DNA from: Jaltomata sinuosa
Lineage: Eukaryota; Streptophyta; Magnoliopsida; Solanales; Solanaceae
Assembly (NCBI GenBank): GCA_003996215.1
Contig: QJPP01000035.1
Location: forward strand, 372,001-436,000
Direction of reading: 5' to 3'
DNA: 64,000 nucleotides
Part shown: positions 45,311 through 60,340 of the stretch, piece after piece
Layout of the letters: the number at the start of each line of letters is the position of its first letter
How positions within the stretch are numbered: position 1 is the stretch's first letter
Notes under the pieces: model-generated
What the model was told of the DNA's origin: nothing
Databases searched by the model: none
The model's input: only the letters and a program-made list of their open reading frames with translations
Made by a program: the position numbers and the translations under genes

Positions 45311-47832
45311 TGTCATGCCCCTAGCTAGGAGGGGCAGACATTAAGGAGTTATACGAGCACCTGCTGAACATATATACTAAACTCGTGCTAAAGTTGTAAA
45401 CTAATAAGCAATAATATAGATATTAGCATGTGTTAACATATATTGAAACATAGATAACCGAAGTGCCCACTGGACTAGTTGTACAACTGAAACAAAAATA
45501 TGTTTTAGAAGCCTTTAAAGAGTCTACAACTGAAAATATGATAACTAGTCAGGACAGGGCCCCGACATACCCACTATACGATATGTACATGAATCCAAAA
45601 CATATGACCTAGGCATCTAATAGCTCCAGAAAAAGGTGGAGCTTACCAACTGATCAACTAGAAGGCATTGGTCTATTGTGGATGTCCGCTAGCCTGAGTA
45701 CCTGAGCCTGCATTCATAAAAATACAATGACCAAAAATAAAGGGACATCAATACATATAAAACATGTACTGGTATGTAAAGTAGACTGAATAATAAGTAG
45801 ACATGTAAGAATGCTCACTGAATTGAATATCAAAAATAGGAAAATCTGAGCATACACATACAGGGAATATAATCTGAAACTAAAATTGAAACTGAAACAG
45901 ATACTATGACCAATATCAGGGGTCCTTATATAACGTCCTATGCATTACTTTTTTTTACATATATTTAAAATTCCTAGAATTTGCCTAGATGACATCTTTA
46001 CCCTTTTATATTGCTTCTCTCTTCTTTGTGTAATACTAACTATCAGGAAGTCAGAAGATCGACTACTATCGGTGATCAATGACACATGTTTGGCATCTGT
46101 AGCCAACTATCACAACCATGTGTGAAATCTCATAGTCTGGATAACGTGGTCTATCAAAGTAGGCCCTCCAGGGCTCCTATAAGGTCTGCTTGTAGGCCAG
46201 TATATTCAGGGGAATCCATGATGGGATGTTCCAGCTGAGTCTATCTAAATTTTGTGCACATAATAGCATCGCATGTAGTGGCCCTAAAGATACCCACCCC
46301 ATGCTGCAGAGTAGGCTATAATCTCATCTTGCTTATAAAGGCCCATAGTAAGCAACTTATGAATCATATAACTCGTTATCTGAATATTGATTACTTTCTT
46401 TTATCTTAAGAATCATATATCTATGTGATCTCTATACTCATGGATATTTTGTGGCCAATTACTTCCTCTAAGTTTTGTGACATATATGCTTGGTAACTTC
46501 TAGGTGTTTCAACTGAAGACACGTATGGTCGTGTGAAACATATGACTTCTTTGAGTAGAACTGAGTACTATAACTCTATAGGTTTAGAACTCCACACGAG
46601 AGAGACATATAATAGTAATAAGCTTTGCTTTCAAGTAGCATATAATTTATGACGACCTTTATAGAAGGAACATATGACTCTAGGTCGTGCCTTGATGGCA
46701 AAAAAGGTTTTATCTTTGCATACCTTACTTCGTGAATCTCTCTCCCTTATGTCGTGTCATTGGTTTCCTTCAAACACTTCTTATCAATGACATTACAACA
46801 TATGCAATAGTATAAGCAACTAACTAAGAAATATGGCTAGGTCAGAAAGACGATTATAGCTTACGAGCGACAAGCTTGCGAGAGTCATAAAAATCATGTT
46901 TGCTATACCTAGCCTCCCTCTCTTTCGCATCAAGCTTGCTGCCCCAATACACAACCATACACACCTTATTTAGTCAATAATACAACCAATACATCCCTCT
47001 ACATACCCCTTCTAACCAAGTATATCAATTACAATGGGAAAAATATAAACTCACGACTTTCTATCACCATCCCGTGAGTTCTACCCGTAAACTTACTTAA
47101 AATAACTCTTAGAGTCATATTTATGGGGATAGAAGAGCAACCATACCTTTATCAATAAGAATACAATTCCTGCACTTTTTTTATCTTTATGAACAACACA
47201 TTTCCCTTCAAGAAAACACTTGACTAAGTATGTTTTCATGACCTATGATGAAAAATACACTTGATTCATTAAGGAATTCACTTACCTTAGGATAGAGAGG
47301 GGTTGAGATGAAGAAGAACTGAATAAAATCATTATGAACCAGGTCCTTTATGCTCTGATAGGTATGGAAAATGAAATCCCAAAGTTTTAATATAAAAACA
47401 CAACTTTTGGTCGACTTACCCAAGGCTTCCACATGTTCGCAGTGATTGGCAGTGCATGCGTCTATAGTAAAATGCGCATAACCTTTTACGCCGAACTTGT
47501 ATGCATGAGTGGTTTATTGCGTTAGAAACTAAACTCAAATACCTTTAATTTGGTACTTTATAGGACCTCTAGTTCCTTTTATATTGGGAGATATCCCCAT
47601 CACAAGTCAGACCTTATATGATCTTGTTTGAAATAGTGTACCATCGTGAACCCTTCTACTTGAACTTTTGTTTCAAGTTTTCCTTTGGTCTCTAACCTTG
47701 GTATAGCACTTCAAATGTCTTAATATAAGTGTTCATTTGTATAATTATTCATTCATAACCTTATCCTCTTGGTTCATAATGATTTTTTCACGTTTATGAG
47801 TTACACGTGTATATTAAGTTCAGGGCATTACA
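45311..47832 (-). repeat. outer chromovirus 5' LTR, 2522 bp
   Basis: On the minus strand it begins TGTAATGCCCTGAAC (47832) and ends CTAGGGGCATGACA (45311), followed by the PBS. The 3' end GGGGCATGACA is shared with the nested element, so the two are related. The partner LTR is absent from the window. ORFs in it are short and not supported. Confidence 0.75.
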
Positions 47833-49710
47833 CACTTCAAACCCCACCCCTCGTTTAATATCAAGAAACCTAGGAACTTCTCGAATGAAACTCTAAAAGT
47901 GCATTTCTTCAAATTTTGCTTCTTTATAGTCTTCCTTAAGATATCAAATATATCCTGCAAGTGAGATAAATAGACCTATGTATTCAAAAACTTAACCAGC
48001 ATATCATCAATATATACTTCCATAGATTTGTTTATTTTCTTTGCAAAGATGTGATTAATAAGCCTCTAGTAAGTGGCTCCAGAATTTTTAAGTCAAAAGG
48101 TCATGACGTTATGATGATAAGTGTCATACTCCATGATAAATAAATTTTTCTCTTGGGTGCATTCTTAATTGGTTTTACCTAAAATATGCATCAAGAATAC
48201 TAAGCAGTTCGTGTCCAGTTGTTGCATTAATATTTTGATTAATATGCGGCAGTAGGGATGAGTCTTTAAAAAAACTTGTTTAAAACCTTAAAATCAATAC
48301 ACATTCTAAACTTTAGAGTCTTTTGGTACTACCCCACATTTGCGAGCCAATTCGGGTGTTTTACTTTTCGAATTAATCCTATGTTTAACAACTTTGTTAC
48401 TTTTTCTTTGACAAACCTAATTTAGAGCACGACTATTGGTCACTTCATTTACTTCATCAGAGGATAACTTGGGTCCACACTAATATTGTGAGTTGTTATC
48501 TCCAGTGAAATACTTGTCATATTTAAATGTGTCCATGCAAAATAATCGGTGTTAGATTTAAGAAATTTGATGAGTTTGCACCTAAGTTCAGGACTAAGTC
48601 CCCTACCCAAGTATACCTTTCTATCTGGGAAGTTTATGAATAGGGTGACTTCGTCTAGTTCCTCAGTTGTTGACTTGATAGAGTCTGTATCTTTTGGCAT
48701 TTTAAACAATCTGAGCACTTGAACCTTTTCTGGAATCCCTTCTTCAACCCCTTCCTCTGTTGGCAGCTGTTAGCTAAATTAGGGTCACTATGAGATTCCA
48801 ATTTCTATAATTGCTATTGAGCATTCTTTATTCAAAGTCCCATCTATGGCCACAACACTCATTTCCCAAGCACTGGGCTACTCTCTTCGGATTTTGCTAA
48901 CATCAGTTAAGGTTGTAAATTTCAACACATAGTGTAAGTTTGACGGGACCACCTTTATATCGTGAATCAAGGCCTCCCAAGGATGATGTTGTAGATCATA
49001 TCACTGGTCATTACCTAAAACATGATGACCTTATGGACTTCTTTGTTGTATGTTGGTAATTTGATCCCCTCCCCCGAGTCATTTCACTAGCCATGTTAAA
49101 TTTGGCCAGTAATTTTGTAACCAGAACCATTTCTTTGACTAGTTTCATTTGTTTGATAATCCTGAGTTGAATGATGTTTGTCGAGCTACCTAGATCAATT
49201 AGAACGCTTTTAATTTTAAAATTGAATATGTTGAGAGATATTACCAGGGTATCATTGTGAGGGAGTGTGTGTCCATCCATGTCTTCATCATTGAAGGTGA
49301 TCATGTCACTATGCGGTCTTCCCGAGCCTTTTTTGTGTGTAATAGTCACATTTGTCTTCTTAGATGCTGATTATGTTACCCTATTAACTTCTTCTACTCT
49401 GAAGATTATGTTCACAGTGTGCTGTGAGAAAGCGAGCTCTGGATTCTCTCCCTGTTTCTATGATGGTCATAATTGTTTGGCTCTATCACCTAACAACTCC
49501 TTCAAATGACCATTATTAGCAGACGGGCTATTTTATCCCAGAGGTGTCGGCAATCCCAATCCTTGTGTCTGTTTGTTCATGATAATCATACCATAGACTT
49601 ATGTTCCTTGCATCAAGATCGAAACCAAATCGTCTTTATCCATCTTGCCTCCTTAATATTTTCCATGGTAGAGACCAACTTAGACGGTGATATAGGGATA
49701 TTATACATTC
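47833..49710 (-). pseudogene. Tat-lineage Ty3/gypsy gag-protease-RT remnant (first copy)
   Basis: On the minus strand it has, in order, gag C-terminal scraps near 49600-49700, protease (VLIDLGSSTNI, 49011-49349), the pre-RT segment (RKVYLGRGLSPELRCKLIKF, FAWTHLNMTSISLEITTHNI, 48449-48718), and RT scraps with EVYIDDML (~47990-48010) and HLQDIFDILRKTIKKQNLKK. It stops at 47833, where the outer chromovirus LTR begins, so that element inserted into its RT. It is heavily mutated. Confidence 0.75.
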
Positions 49711-50315
49711 TTTTTCACTAATTTTTGTCCATATTTATGCCTTGTTTTGAGCATAATTTAGCTTGATACTTATGGTTTATGTTTGATTTCATGATTTATC
49801 ACTTATTAGAGGTGTTTTATGCGATTTAGGTAAATGAGCTAAAATAGGACTAAAGTGGAGCATAAATGGCCGATTTTCATAAAGAAAAATCCAAGGAGAA
49901 CTTGGGGTCGCGAAGCGAGTTTCAAAGAAAATGAGGATAAAATATACACACCCTCAAAAGTTTACACCATGCAGAGAAAATCTCAGGGCGAGCACAAAGG
50001 ACTTGCGATGTGAGCTCCAGGGTGAACTTGAGGAGCTCACATCGCGAGCTAATGATGGCAGGCGCAAGTTTTCCCCCTTTTCCTAGTCTTACTTAGAGGT
50101 ATATCTTAGGTCTTTTTAGATAATATAAATACCCCCTTAGGCCATTTTTAGCTCAGATTTTGGTAGAGGAAGATTGTAGGAGCATAGAGCTTCATCGCAA
50201 CTCTTAGGGTTAGTTCTTATAATCTTTTACTTAGAATAATTTATTGGTTATTCATTATTATTAATTTGTAATCAAATTATGGGTCGCTAAAAGTCCTCCA
50301 TTTAAGGTTATTGTT
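49711..50315. other. unassigned repeat-like DNA
   Basis: No gene is supported. A GC-containing stretch (49900-50090) repeats 'cgcgaagcgag' and '(ca)catcgcgagct' phrases of the kind common in Solanaceae LTRs. The family is not recognised. Confidence 0.3.
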
Positions 50316-51840
50316 TGTAACATCTCTCATAGTGATTTTTAAATTTTTATGCATATTAACTATTTTACCCTTCTCCATAGTTGTATTATGGTACTTGTGG
50401 TCTACAAGAGTGGGTGTCACGGTTCTTGAGGTGTTTGATTGGATTTTATGTGAGCTTTATATTTTTAAAGGTTTTGAAGTTTCTATGATTATCTTTGGTC
50501 AACATTTGGAGTTTAAGACGTTGTATGAGAGTTTTGATAGTTCTATTGGCTTCAAAATACCACTCTTGGCCTAGTAACACTGTTGGTTTGGGTCCCCAGG
50601 TGTTCAGATGCATTTTGGATAAATGGTTGACAAGTTGAAAGTTTTGGCCTAGAGTGGAGTTTGATCAATACTCATTGATAACAACCTACGTTGGTGAATA
50701 TGATGATTCCATTGAGTCTAAAATATCAATTTTGATCTAGTAGCATGTTTGGTTTGTGTTTGTGGGGTCCCAGGTGAGTTCTGAGGGTTGATTCTGTGTT
50801 CGGGGATGTTTTGGTTTCAGATAAGGTGCTGGTGTCTGGTGTGGCCTCTCCTGCGAGCTTGGATCTGCACTAGTGGAGGAAAGTCTTCACCTGCAGAGTT
50901 AGGCCAGGAGTGACTGGCTCACTCCTGCAGTGTTTGGACCACTCTGGCAACTTTGCCTTTGCAGGTTAGGGGCCGCACTTGCGAGATCGAGAGGTCTTAA
51001 GGAAAATTGCTTATGTAGAGGGTTAAACGCAGCCACGAAACCATGTCGGTGGTCACTTTCTTCTCCTGCATTATGATGGTCATCCCGCATCTGCGATGGT
51101 TTTCCTGTATCGGCAAAGTCCACTAACTTAAGTGACTTCCGTCGTTGTGCAAGATATTTCGTACCTACGTCTCCACCACGACAATCAATTTTCTGCCGAT
51201 GCAGAAAACACTGATGTTATCAGTGGAGTCTTTTTCCTTTCTTTTCGTTCTTCCATACCTCATTTTTAGAGCTTGAGAACTCGATTTTGGAAAATTTCGA
51301 AGGGGGATTTTCGAGGTTTGTTCATTGGGTAAGCTTCTTATACTACTTTTATGCATTTTTAAATGATTATTTCATGATTTCACCTCAAAAATTGATTTTC
51401 AAACTTCAAATTTTAGGGTTTTCCTCGTAAAAATAAAGTTTGATAATTTGGTGATTTGAAGCTCGATTTTAACTCCATTTTCAATAAAATTTTATATTTG
51501 AACTCTTTAAACTTTGGATAAATTTATTTTTCTACAGAATTCTAGTTTTTCCCTTGTAGGCTCGGGGTAGGTTGACTTTTTTATCTGAATTAGAACCTTA
51601 GCAATATGAGTATCATTGGAATCATCTTTATGCATAGAACTTGTTATTGGTAGATTGATTGCATTCGGAGGCTATTCAAAAAAGAAAGGCCAGATGTGAT
51701 CAAGTAGAGACTTACAATTTGGCTTCGAGGTAGGTTATGGTTTAACTTTCTTTAGACTTTACTTGGGTGGAGACTGATCGTGTAAATCATGATATGGGTT
51801 AGGTGATATTATGGATTTAAGTTCCAAATGAGATGGACTA
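50316..51840 (+). repeat. truncated LTR, related to the solo LTR at 52400
   Basis: It starts TGTAACATCTCTCATAG. Phrases such as 'aggtaggttatggtttaactttctttagacttta' and 'gtaaatcatgatatgggttaggtgatattat' at 51720-51830 match the order of phrases at 53890-54065 in the next LTR. It therefore appears to be the first part of a related LTR in the same orientation, cut off near 51840. No ORF in it is credible. Confidence 0.45.
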
Positions 51841-52399
51841 TCATTGTGATGCCCAAATCGGGGCTTTTATTATTTTGGGTGTCAAGGAACTTAAATTCCT
51901 GTCTTGATATTGAGGCTCGTAGCCTGTGTTCATAGATTGTTTTTAATTCTGAGATTCTTGGCATATTTATTGTATCTGGTTTTATTTTACTTTTGTGTAC
52001 ATTCAAATTTATTCATACTCATTCTTCAAAGAAACTCTTCCTAAAGCTTGGCGTCACCAATACAAGCCTTCAAGAATTCGAGTACAACTCTATATTATCT
52101 AAAACATCCGTAAAGAGGAAAAAATGACATAAAATAAAAAGATAGAGGAGATCTAGGATGGTTGCGAATCAGTCAAGCAACTACCTCAGAATCTCGAGAG
52201 AATAGGCTACAACACAACTACCAATCACCGGCCTGTAGTGCATGGATTAGAACTTGTACAATAGGGTACAAAAAGAAAACAAGCATGAGTACAAAATCTT
52301 TGTGTACTCAGCAACATCGTCGATTGACCCAAAGCTGAAGCGGGCGAGGGTTGGTTGTAAATTACTTTTTTTGATACTTTTGACATATAGACCTTAATT
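51841..52399. other. unassigned spacer between LTR copies
   Basis: The region contains 'gtgatgcccaaatcggggc' near 51848 and LTR-like phrases in the opposite sense (for example 'gagtacaaaatctttgtgtactcagcaac' type at 52285-52320). It has no gene. It may be fragments of further LTRs. Confidence 0.3.
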
Positions 52400-55281
52400 T
52401 GTGATGACCCTTTCGGTCATTCCCTCGTTTACGCTTTCTTGTACTGTTATAGCTTGCTTGTAGCGACTCCAAGTTATTTATGGCTTGTTGAAATCAGTGG
52501 TTCAGTGCCCTGATCATTCGTTTGGTCGTATTGGCCATTTCCCTATTTTAGAGTCTTAACTTAGAATATCATTGACTTTGGTTAACATTCTTGGTAAACG
52601 TACTCAGAATTGAATTTTGACAGTTCTGTTAGCTCTATAGCGTGGATTTTGGTCTAGATGAACCCTTAGTCGGGGTCTGGGAGCTTTTAGTTTGTTTTTG
52701 TCTTGATTTTTGTGTTTTCCAGCCAGTTGAAACTTGGAAGTTTGACTTTGATCAATATTTGGAGAAGACGGCCTCGAATGGAAATTCTGTCAGCGCTGTT
52801 AGTTCCGGAATATTGACTTTGGGCTAGAGGGACCTTTGGTTCGAGTCCCAAGGCTTCTGGACTCATTTTTTGGGTCTTGAGTTTCGCTTTGGTAAAAGGT
52901 TAGTTTTGGGCGTTGGGCCCACTTTTTATTAAACCGACCTCCACTAGGTTTTTTGTCAATTCCGTTGAGTCTAGAATGATATTTTTGGTACATTAGCATA
53001 GATTTTTTGTACGTGCGGGGTCTCGAATGAGCCCTGTAGGCCCACCCAGAGACTTTTTCCTCTTGTGTTTTTTGCTGGTAGTTGTTGCAGGTACAAGCCT
53101 TAATCGCGATCGTGAGGTCCCTCCACGCCACTATGATGAAGGTCTTATGGACCTAGTACCTTTGTTCTTCATGATTGTGAAGTCCCTCTTCACAACAGCG
53201 ATATTGTCCCTATTTCCTTGCTCTACGCGATTGAGAGATACGTTCTCGCGACTGCGATGAAGTTTTTCCCCTCTTATTATTTGAAACCACATGGCTAAAC
53301 CTGGCGATCACGATGGTCTAGCCAGCGTGGTCATGATGACCATGTGGGGTCCCTTCACGATCGCGATGAAGGACCCCTAGGCAGTATATAAACCTTCTCT
53401 TTCATTTTTCTCATTCCAACTCCACCCTAACTCCATTGATAACAGTCCAAGCTCCCCAAGCAATCATATAACTCCAATTCTTGGTGCTGGGGTGTGAATT
53501 CCTTGCATGTGATCGTTTCTTCAACATAATTGTAAGTTTTATCCACTTATTTTCATTAAATTCACATCCTTAATTCCTTAATTGTTATTGTTGATGGTTG
53601 GCTGTTTTGAGCCATTATCCTTGGTCATTTTCCTTCAACATTCTGAGCATGCACTCTCGGGAGTATGGTGATCATTGTGCGCTCTTTCTTTTTTTGGCTT
53701 TGGGTTGCGGGGCACATGTCTCCGCCTGTGACCCAAATTTTGACTTGTCTATAATTATAGCAATATAGATGTCATTAGTCTCGTTTTAAAGTGTAGTTTA
53801 TGTTTATGATAGTTTGACTTTGTTTTGGAGCTTCTCGGAGTGGTTCCAGCTTGGACATTATCGTTTCAGCAGCTTGTCGTTGGACGACAGGTAGGTTACA
53901 GTTTAACTCTTTTAGACTTTGCATGTATAGGATATAATTATACTAATTAGCATCCTTGGGTTGGGTTTATCAGCTTGGTACCCGAAACCTTGTCCGCTTT
54001 TTCATGTCCAACTTATTTTGCTTTCTCCGATAATTTTAGTACTCATGGTAGGTGATATTATCACCCTTGTGGTCCTGTGTGACCTTATATTTGAATCTGA
54101 ACCATAGATGGTGGGTTATTTAGGAATGTTTGTGAGTCTCGTACATCGATATTGCATTCTTGGGTTGGTTATCTGTGTTGTAGAGCGATTGAAGCTTGTG
54201 CAGGGCCGATAGGTTGATTGTGAGTCGTTGGACTACTGTTTATGATTGAGCATGCCATTATCATGCATATAAGGGGGGGTTTCTCATGTTTTACTATGAT
54301 TTTGGCTTCGGGCCTACTAATAATGGTTTTTTAAATCTGGCATGGCCCCGAGGGGCCATTTTCAATAAAAGTGGTTATAAAGGGTTTTGGAAATGATTTT
54401 CATGGATCTTCTTGGGGTAAGAAAGTTAACAGGTTGATTTTATTACTATTTTTAGACTACTACTAGACTTGGTGAAGCCGGTGTGCTAGAATTGTTTTAC
54501 TGTTGATTGGAGATGGTACTAGACTCGGTTAGGCCGAGCATCAGACTTGTTGTACTGCTGTTTTAGACCCGGTTATGCTCGGACACTCCTGTAGGGACTT
54601 TTGAGACTTATTTCACTGATTTAGACCCAGTTAGACTCCGGGCATGTATTTTTGAGATTTGATTACTAGTTTGGATCCATATTCACTTCGGACGGTTACA
54701 TGGAGGTTATAAGAGTTAGTATGTGGTCGAGGACCTCCATGGACCTTGCCGATCTGTGCTAGAGTCTATGTGCTCAGTGTGCCGAAGGAGGGGTATACTG
54801 TGTAATTGAGGTATACGGGTTGTGTCCTTTCATGAATCCTACCTGCTGAACCCATAGGCGCCGAAGGAGGTATATACGGGGTTACTGTCCACTTGGTTTT
54901 TACTATTGCATCATATCATTCATTTGTATGAGATTTCACCCTTGTTTGTTGTTTGCTGAGTGTACGCTCCGGTAGTATGGGATGCCGGAGGGTTTGTCTT
55001 TACTTGTATGCATTTCTCGAGTTTATAGGCCTCCGTTGAGACTGTAGGTAGGCTTATTATTACCCTGTCGCATCTCTGGTACTGATCATGGTTGTGTTCA
55101 GGTTCTTATTCGAGGCTTTTTATGGGGGCTATGTATTGTATGCTCTTGGTTCACTTCATGTTCTACTTGGATTATTGGCATGTTTTAGTAGTAGAATTGG
55201 GTTTCAAGCATGATTACATTATTTGATTCTCTCCTTCCCTTCTTTGACTTGAGGTTACCGGTATACCGCCTATTTTTAAAA

Positions 55282-55343
<62 letters not shown>

Positions 55344-56034
55344 ATTGCGAGGATCCCAGGTGAGTTACTTCCTTCTTTCACCTGTGTCTGTGTGATATAT
55401 ATATTCTAGTAGCTAACCTAGTATGTTGTTTTCTTCTTGTGTCCTTCTGTGCTAGCTTCTGTGTTCTTATTCATTGTTTTTTGTGACTAATTTTTTTTAT
55501 GCTATATTACTGCTCTTATATCTTATATGCGCCCAGTTGGCCTATGATACTTACTGGGTACTCATTTCTTAGTAATTGGTGCTCATACTATACTCTGCAT
55601 CTCTTGGTGCAGATCCTAGTGTGGGCCATCACCGTTGATCCATTGGAGACTCATGCAGCTGATCTTTTGGGACAATCTGAGGTTGAGGGTGAGCTCTTGA
55701 CGGCCAGGCTTAGCTTTTAGCTCATTCTTTGTATCTTGTACTCTTTTTGTTATTCAGAGACATATATGTATATATTGTTTTGGATCTTTTTGTACTATGT
55801 TGATGTAGTTCCGGCTTTTATACTATGATACCAGATTTTTGGTTGATTTTAGCTTATGTATATATTCTTGTTGTCCCTTTCTTTATCTTATATCCCTTGC
55901 TTCCGCTTATATTATGTTTTCTTCCGCTTGCTTGTTAGATAGTAGCCCATTACTAACTGTTCTGGACTACGGGGATTGGTTCACCTACTGGGAGGTTATA
56001 GGTGCCATCATGACTGAGAAATTGGATTGTGACA
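52400..56034 (+). repeat. probable solo LTR, ~3.6 kb
   Basis: It begins TGTGATGACCCTTTCGGTCA and ends GGATTGTGACA. Flanking 5-mers TAATT (52395-52399) and TATTT (56035-56039) match at four of five bases. No internal gag or pol sequence is attached on either side. It contains a composite microsatellite, (CT)n at 55282-55305 then (TA)n to 55339. A solo LTR from unequal recombination is the simplest reading. Confidence 0.5.
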
Positions 56035-58627
56035 TATTTTAAATAAAGAAAGAGCCGGACTATCAGGTAATGTCAATAACAATATAAATATAAATCAAGT
56101 TCTGATATCTCAGAATCACAGACAACTCAGCATAGGAGTAGTAAAATCGCTTTCACAGTTGCTCAATCACCTTTTCACTCCAAAGGAATGCAAACTAAGC
56201 AGAAATAATGTATATGATGTATGTCTCCTAACTGATCAAAATCTGCATACTCGCTACCATAGTGTAGCTAGTCAGGGACCATGGAAGACCTTGAGGTCCA
56301 TATACTCGTCCATAAATAACCTCAAACACACATCATCGAAAAAGACTTTAACACCATCCAAAAAAAACCTCAGACCCATCCAATAATGACTTAAGATACA
56401 CATTGCCGAAAAAGACCTCGAACTCGTCTGGTAATAACCTAGGATACCCATCACCAAAAAAGATCTCAACACCACATCATAATCAGCCCATAATAATCAA
56501 CAATATAATGAAAACATGATAAAAATGTAATTCATATGCTAACTCTTCAAATATCAACCCTCTGAGCAAAAAATCAGTGAGTAACAAAGTAGAATCAAGT
56601 TTACATAAGCATATATTTTCAATAAAACAAAAATAACATCTTAATTACTAATAATATAGCATCAGTACCCACATAAATACTTGTCATCAAGTTTATACGG
56701 GACCCTCCTTACCCTTTTACCATATACAGTGTTAATCAACACACTAACACTTTAAAAAGAGTAAAAGAAAGTCTCAACTTGCCTTAAACAAAGCTTAAAG
56801 AGTCAAATTATAGTCTTTTACTTCTGTATAGTTTCCAAATGAGTCTAATTTGGTCAATACATAATCTACATGAGAAAATAAATACGTAGACCATATTGGT
56901 ATACTTCTATTACGAGCTCAAAAAATTAACCTAAAAGTAAAATCCGACCCTTCAAAAATTTAGATTACCTATAAGGTAAAATACTTCAATTTGAAATTTT
57001 ATCAAAAATGAAGTTTAAATCGACCTCTAAATCATCAAAATATAATTTTTTAAATTTTAGCCCCAAATCCCTAATTTTCATTGTCATACACAGTTTTAAA
57101 TGATAAAATATTTGACAAATCAGAAATTTAATGTTAAAATTGATTTACCATGACATAAGGATCTCAAATATGTAATTTCATCAAAAATTGAGTCAGAATC
57201 GACCTCCAAATTGAAAAAATGTAATTTCTAGATTTAGAGCAAAAAAATTCAATTGTTCTCCTGCAAACTCACGGATAAAAATAAAAACTAACTGAAAAAA
57301 TCATGTAGGATACCAAAATAAGGATTAGATACTTATCTTTCATTAAATGGAAAAGAATAACGTGAAAATTACTCAATTTTGAGCTCTAGAACTCCAAATA
57401 TGCTCAAAGTACCAAGTAAACATTGTCTGAGATTTAGTACACTGTTTAAGCATAAAAAAAGAATTTTGTCACTAAAAGTGCTTTTATGTGGTTCAAAGTC
57501 ACAATTCTGCTCGCTAAAGGTGGGCACCAACACCCTTTTGTACCAGCAATATATTTTTTAACTAAATAAATCATAACAGCCTCATACGATCTCGAAATAT
57601 ACTGATTCGTTTTTATTAATGAGTCCTAAATAATGATACAGATCTCCTTGTTCAATCGAAACTCAATTTCATGCCCATTTTCCCAATTATATACTATTTT
57701 TGCTTATTGAAGAATTATTTCATATTTCACAATATAAACTTGATCTCGACTTGTCAAAATTGCACCAAACTTTCCAAATCAATCCTATAATTTATGCTAA
57801 AAATTTTGTATCAGAATAATTTTTCAATCTCTAAAACTAAAAGCGGACCTTTGAATCATCATATTTTTGCTTAAACAAGGCTAAAACACCCAAAATATTC
57901 AAAAATCATTTGAAACTCATCAAAATTAAACCAAAATTTGCGAACAAAGTCAAAATCATCATACAAACATGTTAAAATTTTCATATCATGAATTCGAGCT
58001 CGTTTATTTAACTATTTGACTGAGGTCAACTCTTAACTTTAAATTCAACTAGAATGCAAGTCGAGTGTCCAAAACTCATCTAGAACCTCCCGTACTCAAA
58101 TCAAATATGCAAGCTAATTATAAAACACATTTTGAACCTGCTAAAATCATCAATTCACTAATACGAGATTGTCTTTAACAAAAGCCGACCATGGTCAAAC
58201 TTATTCTTTAACTTAACTAGAAATAGATACAAGGGACTAAATCACACTCGAGCCCCTCGAGACCCGTCCAAACCATCCATCTAAGTCAAAGATCATCTTT
58301 CGGGCCTAACAGACCTTTCAATAGTCTAGTTTGAGCTTGTTAAACTAGAATGTTGACTTTGGTCAAAATTCTCAAATTTCAAATCTTCAAAATTGAAAAT
58401 CTTATCTAATATCCATCCGATCATCTTGGTGATTGCATCACTCATTTATGTAAGTCCGTCTATTCTTCAGAGTGTCGTTAGGGGCAATCTCAACCTATCA
58501 TCAATGTCGGCCTGTTCGGTCGTGTCAGAACTGGCCGATCTAAGTCATATATAACATAATAAAGTTATAGGTAGGTTCAAACTGAAAAATGAGTCCAAAA
58601 GAATAAAATGACCATGCGGATCATTAC
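56035..58627 (-). repeat. LTR-like sequence in opposite orientation
   Basis: The minus strand begins at 58627 with TGTAATGATCCGCATGGTCA, resembling the start of the plus-strand LTR at 52400. A possible far end is at 56071 (minus ...GTTATTGACA). No target duplication was seen and no ORF is credible, so it may be truncated. Confidence 0.4.
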
Positions 58628-59149
58628 AAATATGAATCTCGTTCATTTCAGTTAATATGTATTGTTTGTTAAGAGTAACTCTCTAATCCTTTTTGTTTTC
58701 TCTATTTTCTTTCATATACACTCGAGAGCTAGAGTTTCAATTTGTAATTCATTTTGGACCCAAAATATCAGATCACCAGCCATAGGATCGCAACCTCGAA
58801 GTCTAAAGATTTAAATGTTGGGCTCCTTTTAGGAGCCCAACATTCCTTTAGTCTTTCTTTTACATTCTTGTTTATATTACGTTGGTGCTTTAATTATTTT
58901 ATATGTAATTGTGCGATTCTGCATACGTTTGAAATTGCGGAGAGTGAAATAGTACTTTTTTCCCTTCATTGCAATTATCTGTGTAGGGTAGTGTATTTTT
59001 ATTTTAAAAAAATGTGAAGAGACTATTTTCTTTTGAAATTTAGCTAATTTTTATCAACTTGTACCTTGTTAACATTTGTTTTTCTTCAGAAATTTATGAT
59101 TGAAAGGCAAGAGATTTATTTTAAAAGACACACCTGAAAAAGATCAAGT
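58628..59149. other. spacer with a short perfect hairpin
   Basis: The region is AT-rich. A perfect inverted repeat lies at 58814-58844: arms AATGTTGGGCTCC and its complement around a 5-base loop. No T-run follows and no gene is adjacent, so no function is assigned. Confidence 0.35.
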
Positions 59150-60338
<1,189 letters not shown>

Positions 60339-60340
60339 GG

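Larger units (their letters stand above)
31197..47832 (-). mobile_element. outer chromovirus (Tekay/Del-like Ty3/gypsy), truncated at its 3' end, split by a nested element
   Basis: It reads on the minus strand: 5' LTR 47832-45311, PBS, gag, protease, RT, RNase H, start of integrase down to 41487, then interruption, then integrase and chromodomain 32373-31197. There is no 3' LTR: the sequence stops inside the chromodomain tail at the Ogre LTR. Many stops and frameshifts make it dead. Lineage is inferred from domain order and the chromodomain. Confidence 0.82.
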
